64,000 bases of DNA from Heterohyrax brucei (GCA_028571685.1 CM053140.1:24471501-24535500); one strand, 5' to 3'; positions 33,826-47,390 are shown, numbered from the stretch's first letter. The notes: a model not told the origin generated them from the sequence alone. Made by a program: numbers and translations.

Positions 33826-34224
33826 AATGCCCAAATGATTCACTCTTCAGGAGCTCAGCCCTGGAGAACCCACATGGCATAAAAGGTACAAAGGACCCCC
33901 TCTAGGAACCTAATCAAACTGAAGCCTTTCTTCCTCTAATGTCCTCCACACTTTGTGAACTGACCAAGGAGAAATGTGAGGCCCACCTATATTATTAGAG
34001 AGCAGGCAAATGATATACTGTAGTAGAAGCAAAAGATAAGACAATCGTGAAATACGAGTTTGTGCAATATCCCTTTGCTGAGTAACCTAGCAGTGTGAAT
34101 ATAAAATAGTGTGGTATATTATGTGTGAGGTTTACAAGAAGAGAATCAACATTAGCATCTGATTAAACTGATTCTCGTGGTAAGACATTCCTACACTCTC
34201 CACTTTTTTTTTTTTTTTTTTTTA
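33826..34224 (+). other. No feature recognised
   Basis: Intergenic sequence with no gene or clear repeat, ending in a T-run of about 22 bases (34203-34224). Confidence 0.4.
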
Positions 34225-34890
34225 ACCATTTCTGACACCAGCTGTCCCTCTCAGCATGATCTACTTTTCTTGGCCTGATAATTCGTTGTAATGGCCACAT
34301 AGAACCAGATAACATCCACAATTACATGCTCTACTAGGGGAAGTAACAGGTTACAGTTTGGTATCATGATCACCTTGGAAGGAACAGGAATAATTTAATC
34401 AGAATTCCTTTCTGTGCCCTCAGGTTCTCTGTTGAGGGGCCCTGATTGGGCCTGGCCTCTGCCTACTCAAAAAAAAGGTTAAAACTCTTGAGAACTGTCA
34501 CTAAGTGCCTAGAGGCACTCCATCCACCAGAAAGTTCCATCCAGCTTACTGAGTTGATGGTCCCACTACAGCCACCTGCTGTTCCCATGTTGCTGCTGCT
34601 GGTGATCCCATGATGCTGCACTCTTATGTCACTTTCAGTGCTACACCTTTCTCTCTGCCCCCTGGGTCTAAGAGGTTCTCAGCACAGCAACCTCAGGTCC
34701 AATGGACACATTCCGTCCCAGATTCGTCTTGACAGTAGGGATGCCCCACCTGCAACTTGTGGGTTTAGCTATTTAAACCTAGAAGAATGGCAAAACTGAC
34801 CAATCTCCTTGGTAAGCCACAGGCATGTTATTCATGTAGTCCACCAAAGTATTCTGTGGGTGTTACAAGCCCATGGCCAGCAAAATTATT
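34225..34890 (-). repeat. LTR-like interspersed repeat (unnamed family, copy 2)
   Basis: Longest copy of the family also at 13.8 and 46.8 kb ('tttctgacaccagctgtccc', 'tgtaatggccacatagaacc', 'agaatggcaaaactgacca'). It may continue to about 35640 around the SINE at 35218. Confidence 0.5.
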
Positions 34891-35217
34891 AAAAATCAAA
34901 ACAAACAACCCATTGCCCTGCACCAAGGCTTCATTCTTGATTGCCAACATGATCTTCCTCTCCACCATGGGCTTAAAGTGTCAGTTCCTGTGCTTGTCTA
35001 CTTCTGATCTCCACTCTAAATGATCCCTTAGATCCCAACTGCAATTACAGTTATTCTGTTTCTAAACCCCTGGAACAAGACCTGACCTCATAAAGGGTAC
35101 AGTCCTCTAGACATACATGTCTGCCTGACACTTCAGACACTAACAAGTTTGGGGGCCCACAGGGTCACCAGTATTTCCAACTAATTGGTTGCAATTTTAG
35201 GATGCCCTCAACCCTTT

Positions 35218-35382
35218 GGGAAGCCCTGGTGGCATCGCAGTTAAGTGCCACAGCTGCTAAAGAAGAATTCAGCAGTTCAGATCTACCAGGTACTCCTTAA
35301 AAACTCTATGGGGCAGTTCTGCTCTGTTCCATAGGGTCTCTGAGAGTCAGAAATTGACTCTATGGCAATGGGTTTGGTTGAG
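35218..35382 (+). repeat. AfroSINE
   Basis: Full copy from 'gggaagccctggtggcatcg' to 'atggcaatgggtttggttg'. Confidence 0.9.
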
Positions 35383-36224
35383 TTTTCCACCCCTCATGTT
35401 CAACAATTTGCTTGAATGACTCCATTTCAAAGTTCTGTACTAAAGTTTGATTTTGGCAAAAAAGGATAAAAATCTGAATCAGCATGAAAAGACAAACATG
35501 GGAAGGTCTAGGAGTATCTCATATAGGAAGGTCTCATATCCCAAGGATACTTTATACCTTCCTTCCCCACATGCACAGAAGTCTATCACCAGCCAGGCTA
35601 CTCACCTGATCTTCAGTGTTCAGTGTTTTTATTTTTACGAAGGCATGTCATTGGTCATATGATTGAATTCATATGACCACAGATATCAGGTAGAGGTACT
35701 GCTTATTGTTAGATGGTGACTTTCTTGAGTCATCTTAGAATGTGTTACACAATGTGTCCTGACTACTCCATGAATGTCAGGGGCATTCCAACTCCCAGCA
35801 TAAAATAACTTCACCACATGGAGCTGCTTTTCTCTTTCCCTATATTAAAGTGGAAAGCACTGTTTACCATTCATCCAGAAATACCAGATGATACAAAGGA
35901 CATTGTTTTTAGTACCGTATAGTTTAGGTTAAAAACAAGGATAGCCCTGAATGAGATGTATTGCCCTAACAGCCACAGCAATGGACCCAAACATACCAGT
36001 GATCACGACTGTTGCAGGAAATGTTGATATTGCCAGGGATTTCATCTTTCTTTGATCCACAATCAATGCCCATAGAAGTAGCAAGATAGAAAGTAAACAA
36101 TATACCGCACTGGGCAAATCTGCTACAAAAGTCCTTTTAAAATATTAAAAGAAAAGATGTTCCTTTGAGGACTAAGGTTCATCTAACACAAATGATAACT
36201 TTTTTCAGTCACCTCAGATGAATG
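35383..36224 (+). other. No feature recognised
   Basis: Roughly 840 bases with no certain gene or repeat. The first 250 bases may belong to the LTR-like repeat before the SINE. Confidence 0.35.
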
Positions 36225-36612
36225 TGAATGTTGCACTACAATAGGAAGTACAACGAATTATGGTGCTAGTGAAGAAAACTGAATATACCATCAACTACCA
36301 GAACAAACAAATCTGTCTTGGAAGAAGTATAGCAAGATTTGAGAATAGGAACAAGATAATGAGACTTTGCCTCTCAAGTATTTTGGCATCTTATTAGGAA
36401 GGATGAATCCATGGAGAAGGACATCATGCTTGGTAAAGAGTTATCCAAACAGAAAAACGCTCAAGAAGATGGATTGACATAGTAGCTGTCAGTGGGTTCA
36501 AACAGCAATGATTGTGAGAATGGTGCAGGCAAGGGCAGTGTTGTGTTCTGTTGCATAATGTCACCACAAGTCAGAACACAATCTACAGCATCGAACAACA
36601 ACAAGAACCACA
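36225..36612 (+). mobile_element. RTE 3' fragment
   Basis: 5'-truncated RTE covering the last part of the coding region and the tail ('tccatggagaaggacatcat', 'atcgaacaacaacaag'). Confidence 0.8.
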
Positions 36613-36624
36613 ATTCTAAGTGTA

Positions 36625-37172
36625 CACGGACTGACAATTAAGTTTGCGAACCATCCTAGAAAAAGTGCTCCATACCTCATTGCTGACAATCACTATGGTC
36701 ACCTTTGAAGTCCTCCCCTTGGGAAGCTATGCACCAACACCAGTGTCTAGTCCAGCTTCAAAATAGCTTTAGAACTCCTTTGTGGAATGGCCATCAGAGC
36801 TGTCCTTGTATTACCCTTGATGTCCTGAATGTCATCAAAATGTCTTCCTTTCAACATTTCCTTTATCTCTGGGTAAACAAACAAGTCATTTGGGGCCAGA
36901 TTGGGTGAGTCAGGAGGGTGTTTCAAAATAGTACTTTACTGGCTAAAAACTCTCTCACAGATAACTATACAATGAAGTTCGTGTACTTGCCACTGTGCCA
37001 CCATGCACAATGGCCATTCCAGAAAGAGTTCCAAAATTGCTTTGAGGGGTGGACTAGGCACTGGTGTAGGTGCATTTACCAAGGGGAATACTTCGAAGGT
37101 GACCGCAGCGATATTCAGCAATGTGGTTTGTAGCATTTAGAACAACTAAGTTCACAGACTTGTCAGACCTCG
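36625..37172 (-). mobile_element. Mariner-derived non-autonomous element, copy 2
   Basis: 548 bases between TA dinucleotides (36623-36624 and 37173-37174), with ends 'cacggactgacaattaag' and '...cttgtcagacctcg'. The transposase remnant is on the - strand (36830-36905). Confidence 0.85.
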
Positions 37173-37284
37173 TATATGGCATTGCATTAAAGGAAAATCA
37201 TTCAAAATAGATTTTTGTGTGTGTACATGAGTAGTTGTTCAGACTAAGACATTAAAGAAACAGTTCTTGAGGACATGACATGCA

Positions 37285-37400
37285 CTGAATGAATAGGAGG
37301 AGTGTGCTGTCACTTGGCAGGGAGAGCAGCAGAAGCTGCACATAGGTGGACATGCAAATTCATACTGGATTGTACACTTTCACTCAATCACAATAAAAAA
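37285..37400 (+). mobile_element. L1 3'-terminal fragment
   Basis: Only the last 115 bases or so of the L1 3' UTR ('gaggagtgtgctgtcacttg', then 'cacaataaaaaaataaac'). Confidence 0.75.
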
Positions 37401-37974
37401 ATAAACAGTTCTTAAAATAGGGGTAGTGGAGATATAAAAACAAATAACAAAAGATCATGACTACTGGTTACCACTTCATTCCTATCTTATTAAAAGAGAC
37501 ATTCACAAGGTAACAATGTAACATTAATAACTGATGATGATGATGGAGAAATAGCCAGAGTTGGAGATGATGGGCCTAGTATTGGAGAGAACAGACCTAG
37601 TGCGGGAGAAGGGATGTTTACTACTGGAGTCAGTGTCCTGAAGTAGGCATCAAGGGAGGTTTGTACAGAGCTTTGTTGCTGTAAACAGTCTTGTAGCAGT
37701 TGAAGCCCTAGGAAACTATAAGGAAAACTTTGGCGAACCTCTCTGTAACAGGATCTTGCTCCTCTAGTTTTGTCCTCCCTGCTTCAATGAGACGAAAGCC
37801 TTCAGCTAACTCTTTCATCAGAAACTTTTTCTGCTCTAGTTTGCAGGAATTGGTCTTTTTCGAATGTTATTTCTTGGCACAGGGGTTGACTCACCCTACA
37901 CTTTCTCGATGTTTAACTCTAGTCAATTTTAAGTATCAACCACAATTTGCCTGACTTTGGCAAGGTCATTGGCT
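37401..37974 (+). other. No feature recognised
   Basis: Intergenic sequence with a short GAT-rich patch near 37530. No gene signature. Confidence 0.4.
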
Positions 37975-38335
37975 GTTGTGGTTGTTAGGTGCCACTGAGT
38001 AGGCTGCAACTCTATATTCCTATGTACAAAAACATGAACCACTGCCCATTCCTGTGCCATCCTCAAAATCTCTGCTATGCTTAAGCCCACTATTGCAGCC
38101 ACTATGTCAATCTGTTTCTCCAAGCATCATTCACTTTTTTGATGACCTTCCATTTTACCAAGCATGATGCCCTTCTCCAATGATCCCTTCTGATAACACA
38201 GCCAAAGTACATGTGACTAAGTCTCACTGTTCTTGCCTTCAAGGGGCACTCTGGCTGTACTTCTTCCAAGACACAGATTTGTTCGTTCTTCTGGCAGTCC
38301 ATGGTATATTCAAAAGCATGTACCAACTGGAAGCA
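37975..38335 (-). mobile_element. RTE 3' fragment
   Basis: Reverse-strand RTE from the tail ('gttgtggttgttaggtgcca') through about 350 bases of the C-terminal coding region. 5'-truncated. Confidence 0.8.
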
Positions 38336-39239
38336 CAATTTGTTCCAGTATTCTCTATCTGTTTCACTTCATGCCAAGACTCAGCAATATTTCTGATGCA
38401 TCACAGATGTTAAATTCCCCGGGAACTCCACTGAGGTCATCATCACGTCATCTCAGATAGTCTTGACTCCTTATGAGATCATGTGCTGTAATAATGGAAG
38501 GCTGTGACTCTCTGACCCATTGGCTGAAGTAGTGATGTGATGTTGTAGGATAAAAATATGACATTTATATCAAAGATCATCTGAAGTACTTGAAAATATA
38601 AATGTGTTGCCCAGCACAAAGAGAATCTTGAAAAGAATTTCCTTGGTCAAGAAATAATGTTCATCATAAAGGACAAAATTGTTCCAGAACTAGTCTTCAA
38701 AAATGGCAATTGTAACCCAAGCCTTCACTGGCTTGCTTTTCTCTTCCATGTAACAGGAAGACATGCCTTATAATATAGTGAGTTGACCTCAGGTTTAGAG
38801 AGTGATACACAAGCAAAGACATGAGCTTGAAATCCCTAAATGCACTACTCCAAAGCAGTAACATTAGCTCAGCTTTCTATTCCTTATGCACCATTTTTTT
38901 TTCCTTTCTTTTAGAATGTAGGTCTTTTCGGCAATTTTTTCCCCCAAATAAGACAGTTTTGTCTACATTGCTATTAAGTAACTTCCATCCTTGATTCAAC
39001 ATTTCAGAAAAATCACTCACAGCACTTACATTGGCACTTACAGCTTACATTGCATTTTAATATTATGTAAATAAGCCCTGACTTTGAAACAACTGAATCA
39101 GTTCCTATTTCCAACAACTTCTTCAACAAAATCACCTTCGCTGACTGCACAGGTGGTTTTTTAAAAAACATTTTCATGTATTTTTGGTGAATGTTTACAC
39201 AGCAAGTTAGTTTCCCATTCAACAGTTTGAACACAAATT
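38336..39239 (+). other. No gene recognised
   Basis: Mostly unassigned. 39175-39239 carries the L1-tail motif 'tttacacagcaagttagttt' also seen near 9985. Confidence 0.4.
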
Positions 39240-39900
39240 GTATCAAGGCTGAGCTGGCTTCATAGACTCAATTAGGGAAACCTTTTTCTATGTTCTGGAG
39301 TAGTTTGAGTAGAACTGGTGTCAGCTCTACTCTGTGTGTTTGGTACAAACTCTTCAGGAAAGTTATCTGGGTCTTTGTTGTTGGGAGTTTTTGTTTTATT
39401 TTTTAATGATACCTTCAATTTCTCCTTTTACAACCGGTCTCTTTAGGTTTGTTTGTTTGTTTTGTTTTAGTATAGGTAGGTAATGTTTTTCTAGAAATTT
39501 CTTCATTTCTTTAGGTTTACAAATTTGTTAACAGTACAATTTTTCATAGCCTTCTGTTCTGATTTTTTTTTTTTAATCTCAGTTTGTTCCACTGTAATAT
39601 CTCCCATCTCATTTCTTCTTTTGGTTATTTGCATTTTTACATTGTCAGCTGGCCACCATCAGTTTTACTGATCCTTTCAAGAAACAATTTCCAGTCTTGT
39701 TGACTCTATTTTCTTTTTTCCATGTTTCCTTTATTTCTTCTCTGATCTTTATTATTCCCTTTCCTCTGATTGTTTATTTACTTATTGCTCCTTTTCTGTT
39801 TGTTTGAACTCTAGGATTAAGCTGTTGATTTTGTTATGTTACGTTTTCATTCTCACTTAATTCTAAGAATTTTTTATATCTCATTTTTTAAGCTCTTTTA
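39240..39900 (-). mobile_element. L1 ORF2 reverse-transcriptase-region fragment
   Basis: Antisense old L1 ('aatttcttcatttctttagg', 'agttttactgatcctttcaa'), with no frame left. Confidence 0.65.
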
Positions 39901-40014
39901 TTACCCAGTAGAAGGTATTATCCTGTTTCCATCTGTCTTCATTATCAAATGCATAGTGGTTACTAGATATTGGAATGTGAAAGTTGGAAATAAGAAGGAA
40001 CATCTAGTAGCTAA

Positions 40015-41615
40015 AGCAAACGGAGGAAATGATGAAGAGAGCTGAACAGAAAATATCAACAGGTGACATGAGAAGACGAGTGAAGTATTATAATCACACG
40101 TGCGAATTTCTGGTGATAGAACCAAACAGGAAGAACACACTCAGCATTTCTCAAGTAGAAGGAACAACAAAAAAAAAAACCTTCAACCCTTGAGTTGCAA
40201 TAGTGAAGGATTCTATGAGCAAAATGTTAACTCTTGAAACATCAATAGAAGATCGAAGCACAATCACTACACCAAAATAATTGGGCCACATTCAAAGATT
40301 TCAGGGGACGGCGTCTGATCAGGAAACAATGGTAATGAAGAAAGAGGTCCAAGCTCACTGAAGGCACTGGCCATCAAATGGAAGAGATTCACAGTTACAC
40401 GTATTCCAAGAATAGGTTATCTGAATGAATAAGTAAATTATCAAACAACATCATTAATATCACAGCAAGTATAATTTTGCTGAAGATCATTCAGTAGCAT
40501 ATGGCTACAGCAGTAGCATATTGACAGGGAACTGCCAGAAATTCACACCAGATTCAGAAGAGGGCATGGAACTGCGGATATCACTGCTGGTGTCAGATGG
40601 ATTCCAGCTTAAAGCAGACATGTTTACTTGTGTTTTATTGACTATGCAAAGGCATTCCACTCTGTGGATCATAACAAATTATGGATAACACTCAAAGAAC
40701 GGGAATCCCAGAACACTTGATTGTGTTCATAAGGAACTTGTACATAGGTCAAGAAGCAATTGTTCAAATAGAACAAGGGGGTATTTCATGGTTTAAAGTC
40801 AGGAAAGGTGTGCACCAAGGTTGTATTCTTCTACTGTACTTATTCAATCTGTATACTGACCAAACAATCTCAGAGGCTGGAGTATATGAAGAACAGTAGG
40901 GCATCAGGACTGGAGACAGACTCATTAACAACCTGCAACATGCAGATGGCAGAACTCTGCTTGCTGAAAGTGAAGAGGACTTGAAGCACTTGCCTGCAGT
41001 ATAAATCACAGCTCAATAAAACAAACATCTTCACAACTGGACCAAGGGTAACACCATGATAAATGGAGAAAAAAACAAAGTTGTCAAGCATTTTATTTTG
41101 CTTGGATCCAACAATCAACATCCATGGACACAGCTATTTCAAGAGTTCAAAACCAATGATGTCACTTTAAGGATGATGATAAGCCTGACCCAAGGCAAGG
41201 TGCTTTCAGTCACCTCATATGTGTGTGAAAGCTGGACAATAAATAAGAAAGACTGAAGAACTGATGCCTTAGAATTGTGGTGTTGGTGAAGAATACTGAA
41301 TACACCATGGACTGTCAGAAGAATGAACAAATGTTGTCTTGAATAAAGTACAGCCAGATTATTCCTTAGAATTAAGTATGATGAGATTTCATCTCACATA
41401 CCTTGGACACATTATCAGGAGGGACCAGTCTCTGGAGAAGGACATACTGCTTGGCAGAGTAAAAGCCTCTCAACGAGATGGACTAACAGAGTGGCTTCGA
41501 CAATGGGCTCAAGCATAACAACAAAAATGTAGGACTGAGCAATGTTTCATTCTGTTGTACACAGGGTTGCTATGTGTTGGAACTAACTTGACAGCACTTA
41601 CAATGTAAGTTTACA
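40015..41615 (+). mobile_element. RTE LINE with reverse transcriptase remains
   Basis: Sense copy covering the reverse transcriptase region to the 3' end. The frame at 40681-40899 shows RT palm motifs (GIPEHLIVFIRNLY, then VRKGVHQGCIL), and the following block has a degraded YADD region (near 40940, HADGRTLLAES). Downstream blocks match the other RTE tails. Multiple stops and frameshifts; inactive. Confidence 0.85.
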
Positions 41616-42228
41616 AATTTACAAATGTAACAGCTGAAAAATATAGTAATAAAAGGAAAAGGCTGCATCTGGTGATACCATTACATATATCTATAGAGGC
41701 AATAAGCACAAAGGAAAAACAAAAAGTAGAGCAGGATCCACAGTATTCACAGTGCTGTCAGTGAAAGTAGCACTATTAAACTATTCATAATAGCCTAATA
41801 TACTATTATTATTTGATATTCTAGTCTTTCTTTTTTTTGGTAATTTTGTTTTAGAGCAATTTTAGGTTTACAGAGGATCTCTATCAACTCAACCTGTTGT
41901 TTGTTGCTATCAAATCACTGAAAAGAAAGATCTGAGCTAAGTCTAGAGAGATACAAAGAACATGCGGTAAGAAACTGTTCCAGAAGAGCAAACAGACTAC
42001 CGTCTAGAAAGTGGAAACATGTCTTGCGTGTTTTAGTGAGAGGCAAAAGCCACCATGACTGAAGAGGTGAATTGAGTCAGTACATATATCATGTTCTGGA
42101 AAACTTGCTGGCCACTAAACCTGCTGGCTTTTAACCTGAGTAAAATGCACAGAAATGTTATACTTCAAAGGAGAGGAGGAAACTGATATGATAGCCCTGG
42201 CTATCTGGCTATCACAAAACTGGTGTTA
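41616..42228 (+). other. No feature recognised
   Basis: AT-rich, unassigned. Confidence 0.4.
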
Positions 42229-42382
42229 AAAAAAAAAAATCAAACCCACTGCTGTAGAGTCGATTCCAACTCATAATGACCCTATAGGACAGAGTAGAAC
42301 TGCCCTTATGGAGCACCTAGCAGATCTGAACTGCCAACCTTTTGGTTAGCAGATGTAGCACTTAACCGCTATGCAACTAGGG
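42229..42382 (-). repeat. AfroSINE
   Basis: Reverse-strand full copy ('tcaaacccactgctgtagag' to 'aaccgctatgcaactaggg') with an A-run at its left edge. Confidence 0.9.
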
Positions 42383-43519
42383 TTAGGGGAAAATATATAA
42401 GCTAGAAGATATGTTAGAAGGTTTTGGTCATAACCACATAGGAAATGAGGGTCATTAACATTGGGATGTAGCAGGAAAAACGGTATCTGCAAGGGATGGT
42501 CCTAGACTTTTAAGGTAGAGGCAAAAGAGTTTCTTAAGGACTGAAAATCTGGGTGTGAGAGAAAGAGGTGACACAGATAAGTTCAAGATTTTTTCTCTCA
42601 TGAACAGTGAAAGGATATTGTGTTGTCAAATAAGATGTCGAAGCCTACAAGGTAATTAGCATTTTATGGTCAGGATGCAGACGCTACTTGCAGCAGGTTG
42701 AGACCAAAATGAGGTTAAAGAGTTCAAGAGGGGAACACATAAAAAAGAAAGTCTTTGAAAGAATGTTTACATAAGTTAATTAAATTGGATCAATGACCTA
42801 ATGCAAGCAGAAAAGCCACAAAATCACTGTTTATAATAGCCAAAAATGGAAGCTTCCCAAGTACCTTTAATAAATAGACTTTCTAAGTTACAGTATATTT
42901 ATACAAGTGAACACTTTTTAAACAATTCAAGTTAATGAATAGTCCATGGTAGAGTCATCCTAATATAAATTCAAACTAAAGGAATTATCTTAAAAAGTAC
43001 ATAATCTTCTATTTGTTTACAACATAAAAGCCATCAAACCCAAAATAGATCGATTTAGGAATGCATACATAGATGATGTCAATTACATCAAGACAGTAGA
43101 GTGGGACTTTACCTGAAAATCATCTCATGAGAGGGTGTCTATCAGGAGCGAGGGCATCTCCATTATGCGAGTTTCATTTCATATATCACTCATCTGTATA
43201 GCTATTATTTCTCTGAATGTAAAAAACACTGAAAATGTAGAAAATGAAAGAAATATATACAATCTGACAACAGGCATATATATAAAAATGTACATACAGG
43301 AAAACATTGAAAAGTTCAACAGTTTCCTAGTAAAAAATCAGATTAGAAACAATGATGCCTATTATCTCATTCCTATTTAATATTATCCTAAAGACTGTCA
43401 TTGGTACATACGAAAAATAAAAAAAAATAATAATGTTAAAGATGGAAAACAATCAAATTCTGTTTTTTATGTCCTATAATCATATATGTAATTATCGATG
43501 CATATTGATTGAATATTTG
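42383..43519 (+). other. No gene recognised
   Basis: Very AT-rich. 42770-43110 has weak L1-like phrases ('taatagccaaaaatggaagc'), otherwise unassigned. Confidence 0.4.
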
Positions 43520-43755
43520 ATAAATTTTAGACTACAGAATTTAGTAAAAATCTTCAATTTCTTCATATTTGTAACTAGTGGTTACTGCATAAATTCAAAC
43601 AGTAGTCATATTAACTTGTCTTCCTTGTAGGCATACGAATATTACTCTACCACTGACAGCACTGTACTTCAGGATAAATCTTGAAATGTCCTTTTTGATA
43701 TGATGACTGTGATGCCATTCTTCTTCAACTTGTCATTCGTAGCATTTAAACACTG
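43520..43755 (-). mobile_element. RTE internal fragment (endonuclease side)
   Basis: Antisense RTE matching 50700-50930 ('aaaatcttcaatttcttcat', 'gcactgtacttcaggataaa'). A 5' portion without its tail. It joins at once to a short SINE/RTE tail on the + strand (43755-43795). Confidence 0.75.
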
Positions 43756-43819
43756 TAGGTCACTATGAGTTGGAATTGACAGCAGTGGGGCTTTTTAAGG
43801 CGGGGGTACGCCAAACTAA

Positions 43820-43925
43820 GGAACTCCTGGTGGCACAGTAGTTAAATGCAATAGCTGCTAACCAAAAAGTCAGCAGTTCAAATCCACCAAGTGATCCTTT
43901 GAAACTCTAGGGGGCAATTCTATGG
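43820..43925 (+). repeat. AfroSINE, 3' truncated
   Basis: Head and body ('ctcctggtggcacagtagtt', 'gctgctaaccaaaaagtcag'), stopping at 'agggggcaattct'. Confidence 0.85.
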
Positions 43926-43929
43926 GTTG

Positions 43930-46140
43930 CATTATTTTCAATGGAAAGAAATTAAATACATTCCCTATGAAGATGAGAACAAGACAAGGATACTCATTAT
44001 CACTATTCTTATTCAGTTATACTGGAAATCCTAACCAGAGCAATAAGGCAAGAAAGAAATAAAGAGCATCTAAACCAGTAAGCAAGAAGTACAATTATCC
44101 TTATTTGAAGACGACAAGATCTTACACAAGGTCCGACAATTAAGTTCGTGAACTTAATTGTTCTAAGTGCTACCTACCTCATTACTGAATATCACTATGG
44201 TGATCTTCAAAGTACTCCCCTTGGGAAGTTAAGCACTGAGGCCAGCACCTAGTTAACCCTTCAAAGCAATTTTGGACTTCCTTCTGGAATGGCTGTTGTG
44301 CATGGTACATGGTGGCAAGTTTATGAACTTAGTTGTATAGCTGTCTCTGAGGGAGTTTTTAGTGAGTAAACAAATAACTGCATTGGAGCACGCTCCTGAG
44401 TCACATGACCTGGCCCCCAGTGACTTTTTTCTTTATCCAAAGATAAAGGAAATATTGAAAGGAAAACATTTTGATGACATTCTGGGCATCAAGGGTAATA
44501 CAACGACACCTCTGATGGCCATTCCAGAATAAAGAGTAACAAAACTGCTTCGAAGGGTGAACTAGGCACCGGTGTCAGCACACAGTTCCCCAAAGGAAGT
44601 ACTTCAAAGGTTACCACAGTGGTATTCAGCTATGAGGTATGTAGCACTTTTTCCTCAGATGAGTTCACGAACTTAATTGTCAGTCCTCGTACACAGAAAA
44701 TCCCAGAGATTCTATAAGAAATCTACCAGAACTGACAGAAGACTTCAGCAAAGTTTCAGAGTACAAGATCAACATATAAAAATCAGTTGAACTGTCCTAC
44801 ACTAACAAGGTAAACTCCAAAGAGGAAATCAAGAAAACAGTACCATTATAATAGTCGTGAAAAGAATAAAATATGTAGGAATAAATCTAATCAGGGTGTA
44901 AAAGTGCTACAAAACACTATTGAAACAAATCAAAACGGACCTACACAAATGAAAAAAAAAAACATGCTAATGTACTGAAAACTTAATGTTGTGAAAATGT
45001 CAATAATACCCAAAGCAATCTAGAGATATAATCCAGTTCTGATCAAATTTCCAAGGACCATCTTTAACAAAATGGAAAAAGTAATCCCTAACTTCATATG
45101 AAAAGGAAAGCCACAGCACTGTCGAAAAAGAAGGACAAATCAGGAAGCCTCACGTTTTCTGATCTCAGAAACTACAATACAGGCATGGTAGTCAAAACAG
45201 CCTCGTACTGGTACAATGACACACACAGACCAATGCAACAGAATTGAGAATCCAGAAGTAAATCTACCCTGACATGGACAGCTGACCTTTAGCAAATAGT
45301 CAAGTTTCATTCAATGGGGAAGAGACAGTCACTTTAACAAACTGTGCTAGCAAAACTGGACAGTTTTGGATCAAAGTCCTAAATGTTAATCCTGGAAGAT
45401 AACACAGAAACAAAGGCAGGGGTTCTAACTTATGGCAGAAATACACTATCAAACATAACTAAAAATGCACAAGCAAAATAAACTAGGTAACTGGGACCTC
45501 CAAAAATCAAATATTTATGCTTATTAAAAAAATAAAAAATAAATCTACAAGATGGGAAAGAAAGGTTTGGCAACAACTGATCTGACAAGGGTGTAACTCT
45601 AAAATACATTTTTTTTTAAAAAAAAAAACTTGGATACCCCAACAACAAAAAGACAAACAATTCAATCCAAAAATGAGCAAAGAATATGAATGAACACTTC
45701 ATCAAGATACTCAGGCACTAAAAACACACAAAGATATGCTTACAATCATTAGCTATTAGAGAGCTGCAACTTGAAACTACAATGAGATACCATCGCGCCC
45801 CTGCAAAAATGGCACTGATTAAAACAAACAAACAGAACACAACAAATGTTGGCAAAGTCATGAGGAGACTGGTAAACTACTGGTGTGATTGTAAAATGGT
45901 ACAAACCATTATGGGAAAGGGTATGGCATTTCCTCAATAGAAATGCCATGTGATCTAGCATATATATATCCTATAGGTATACAGGTATATATCCTAGAAA
46001 AATAAAGCATAGCAGTGTGGATAGACATATGGAAACTCTTGTTCGTTGCAGCACTGCTCACAATAACAAAAAGTTGGAAACAACTGAAGTGTCCATCAAT
46101 GGGTGAATAAACAAAATGGAATACTGCACAATGATAAAGA
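43930..46140 (+). mobile_element. L1 ORF2 C-terminal half and 3' region
   Basis: Sense L1 with typical ORF2 phrases ('acaaggatactcattatcac' at 43995, 'atgtaggaataaatctaatc' at 44875, 'ttgcagcactgctcacaata' at 46045). A mariner element splits it at 44125. All frames are broken. Confidence 0.8.
44125..44689 (+). mobile_element. Mariner-derived non-autonomous element, copy 3, inside L1
   Basis: 565 bases between TA dinucleotides (44123-44124 and 44690-44691). Ends 'cacaaggtccgacaatt' and '...aattgtcagtcctcg'. The transposase remnant on the + strand near 44410-44490 reads LAPSDFFLY-like. L1 sequence resumes directly on both sides. Confidence 0.9.
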
Positions 46141-46164
46141 ATGATGAGTCCACAAAATGTAATA

Positions 46165-46318
46165 TAGATGGATCTGGTGGTGCAGTGTTTCAGATATTAG
46201 CTGCTAATCAAAAGGACAGCAATTCAAATCCAACAGCCACTCCTTGAAAACTCTATAGGGCAGTTCTACTCCACCCTATAGGGTCACTATGAGTCAGAAC
46301 TGACTAAATGGCAATGGG
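46165..46318 (+). repeat. AfroSINE
   Basis: Diverged full copy ('tctggtggtgcagtgtttca' to 'aactgactaaatggcaatgg'). Confidence 0.8.
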
Positions 46319-46375
46319 TGTTAGGACACAACATGAATTAGACAACATCACCCATGAAAATTTTAATCCTATAGC

Positions 46376-46495
46376 CCTGCACAGTCTAACGTGGTAACCA
46401 TTAGCGGATGGGGCTATCGAGAACATATGAAATGTGGCTGGTGCAAACTCAATTCTTAATTTTATTTAACTTTAATTCATTTAACAATAAATTTG
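46376..46495 (+). mobile_element. MER3-like hAT DNA transposon fragment
   Basis: Matches from recall the MER3 end ('cctgcacagtctaacgtgg', 'gaaatgtggctggtgcaaac', 'ttttatttaactttaattc'). One half only. This is an ancient non-autonomous hAT element shared by placental mammals. Confidence 0.6.
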
Positions 46496-46789
46496 ATTCA
46501 ATTATGGGAAAAGCATGTTTGACACAGGCTTGCTTTTTGAAGATACTTGTTCAACAATTAATTCTATGAAATGTAAATACTTATTGAGAAATTCAAATGA
46601 AAAATTTCCATCCACACCGAGATGTACTGTTTCTGGATTCTAGAAGTTCTAGCACAAAAAGTGAAACATACATAGACAATGTCACTTAATAACTTATACA
46701 CATTTGTGTCTGTAATGCCATCAGAACCTGCCTAACCCCAGAGGGTATAGTGAACAGGATCACTGCAAAGCTAATCCCTGTAAGGTAGA

Positions 46790-47390
46790 GGTTAGACATT
46801 CCTCCACTGCCCAACCTCTTTACCAACTCTGATACCAGCCGTCCTGTCCCATTTCACTCTTTACCTCTCTTCCGGGTTTAATAATTTGTTTCAGTGGCCA
46901 CCCAGAACTCACAGAACATACTTACTGTTAAATGGTTTATTAAGGAAGTAACAGAATACAACTTGGGATCACGATCAACAGGCTACACCTCAGGATCAGG
47001 ATCAGGATCAGAAAGCAGGTAGGCAAGACCCGCAGATGGAGACCATATCCATTCCTTCGTTGGTACAGAGAAGCTCTCTCAGTTCCTCTTGGCCATGCAA
47101 ACAAACAGGCCCTTCTCTCCTGTGCATGCCCCCTGAGTAGAGGTCTCCTCTTGGACTGGAGGACAGTCCTTTCTGCCTTTGGTCTCCATGCCATCAGCTC
47201 TGCCACAGGGCCTCTTGTGGGTGCCACAGGTCTTGTAGGAGTTTCCTTACCTCTTCTCTCTTCTGCTTCTGTTTCCTGTCTGAAAACCCTCTGTGGAATT
47301 GGCTACTTCTATCTACAAACCCCTTGTTAATTTCAAGCCATAGCCCTCCCCACCAGTCCCCTCTTGGTAGGCCACTGACAACTTGATGTA
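46790..47390 (-). repeat. LTR-like interspersed repeat (unnamed family, copy 3)
   Basis: Third member ('ctctgataccagccgtcctg', 'cagtggccacccagaactca', 'aatggtttattaaggaagta'). It contains a short hexamer tandem (aggatc, three units near 46990) absent from the others. Confidence 0.5.
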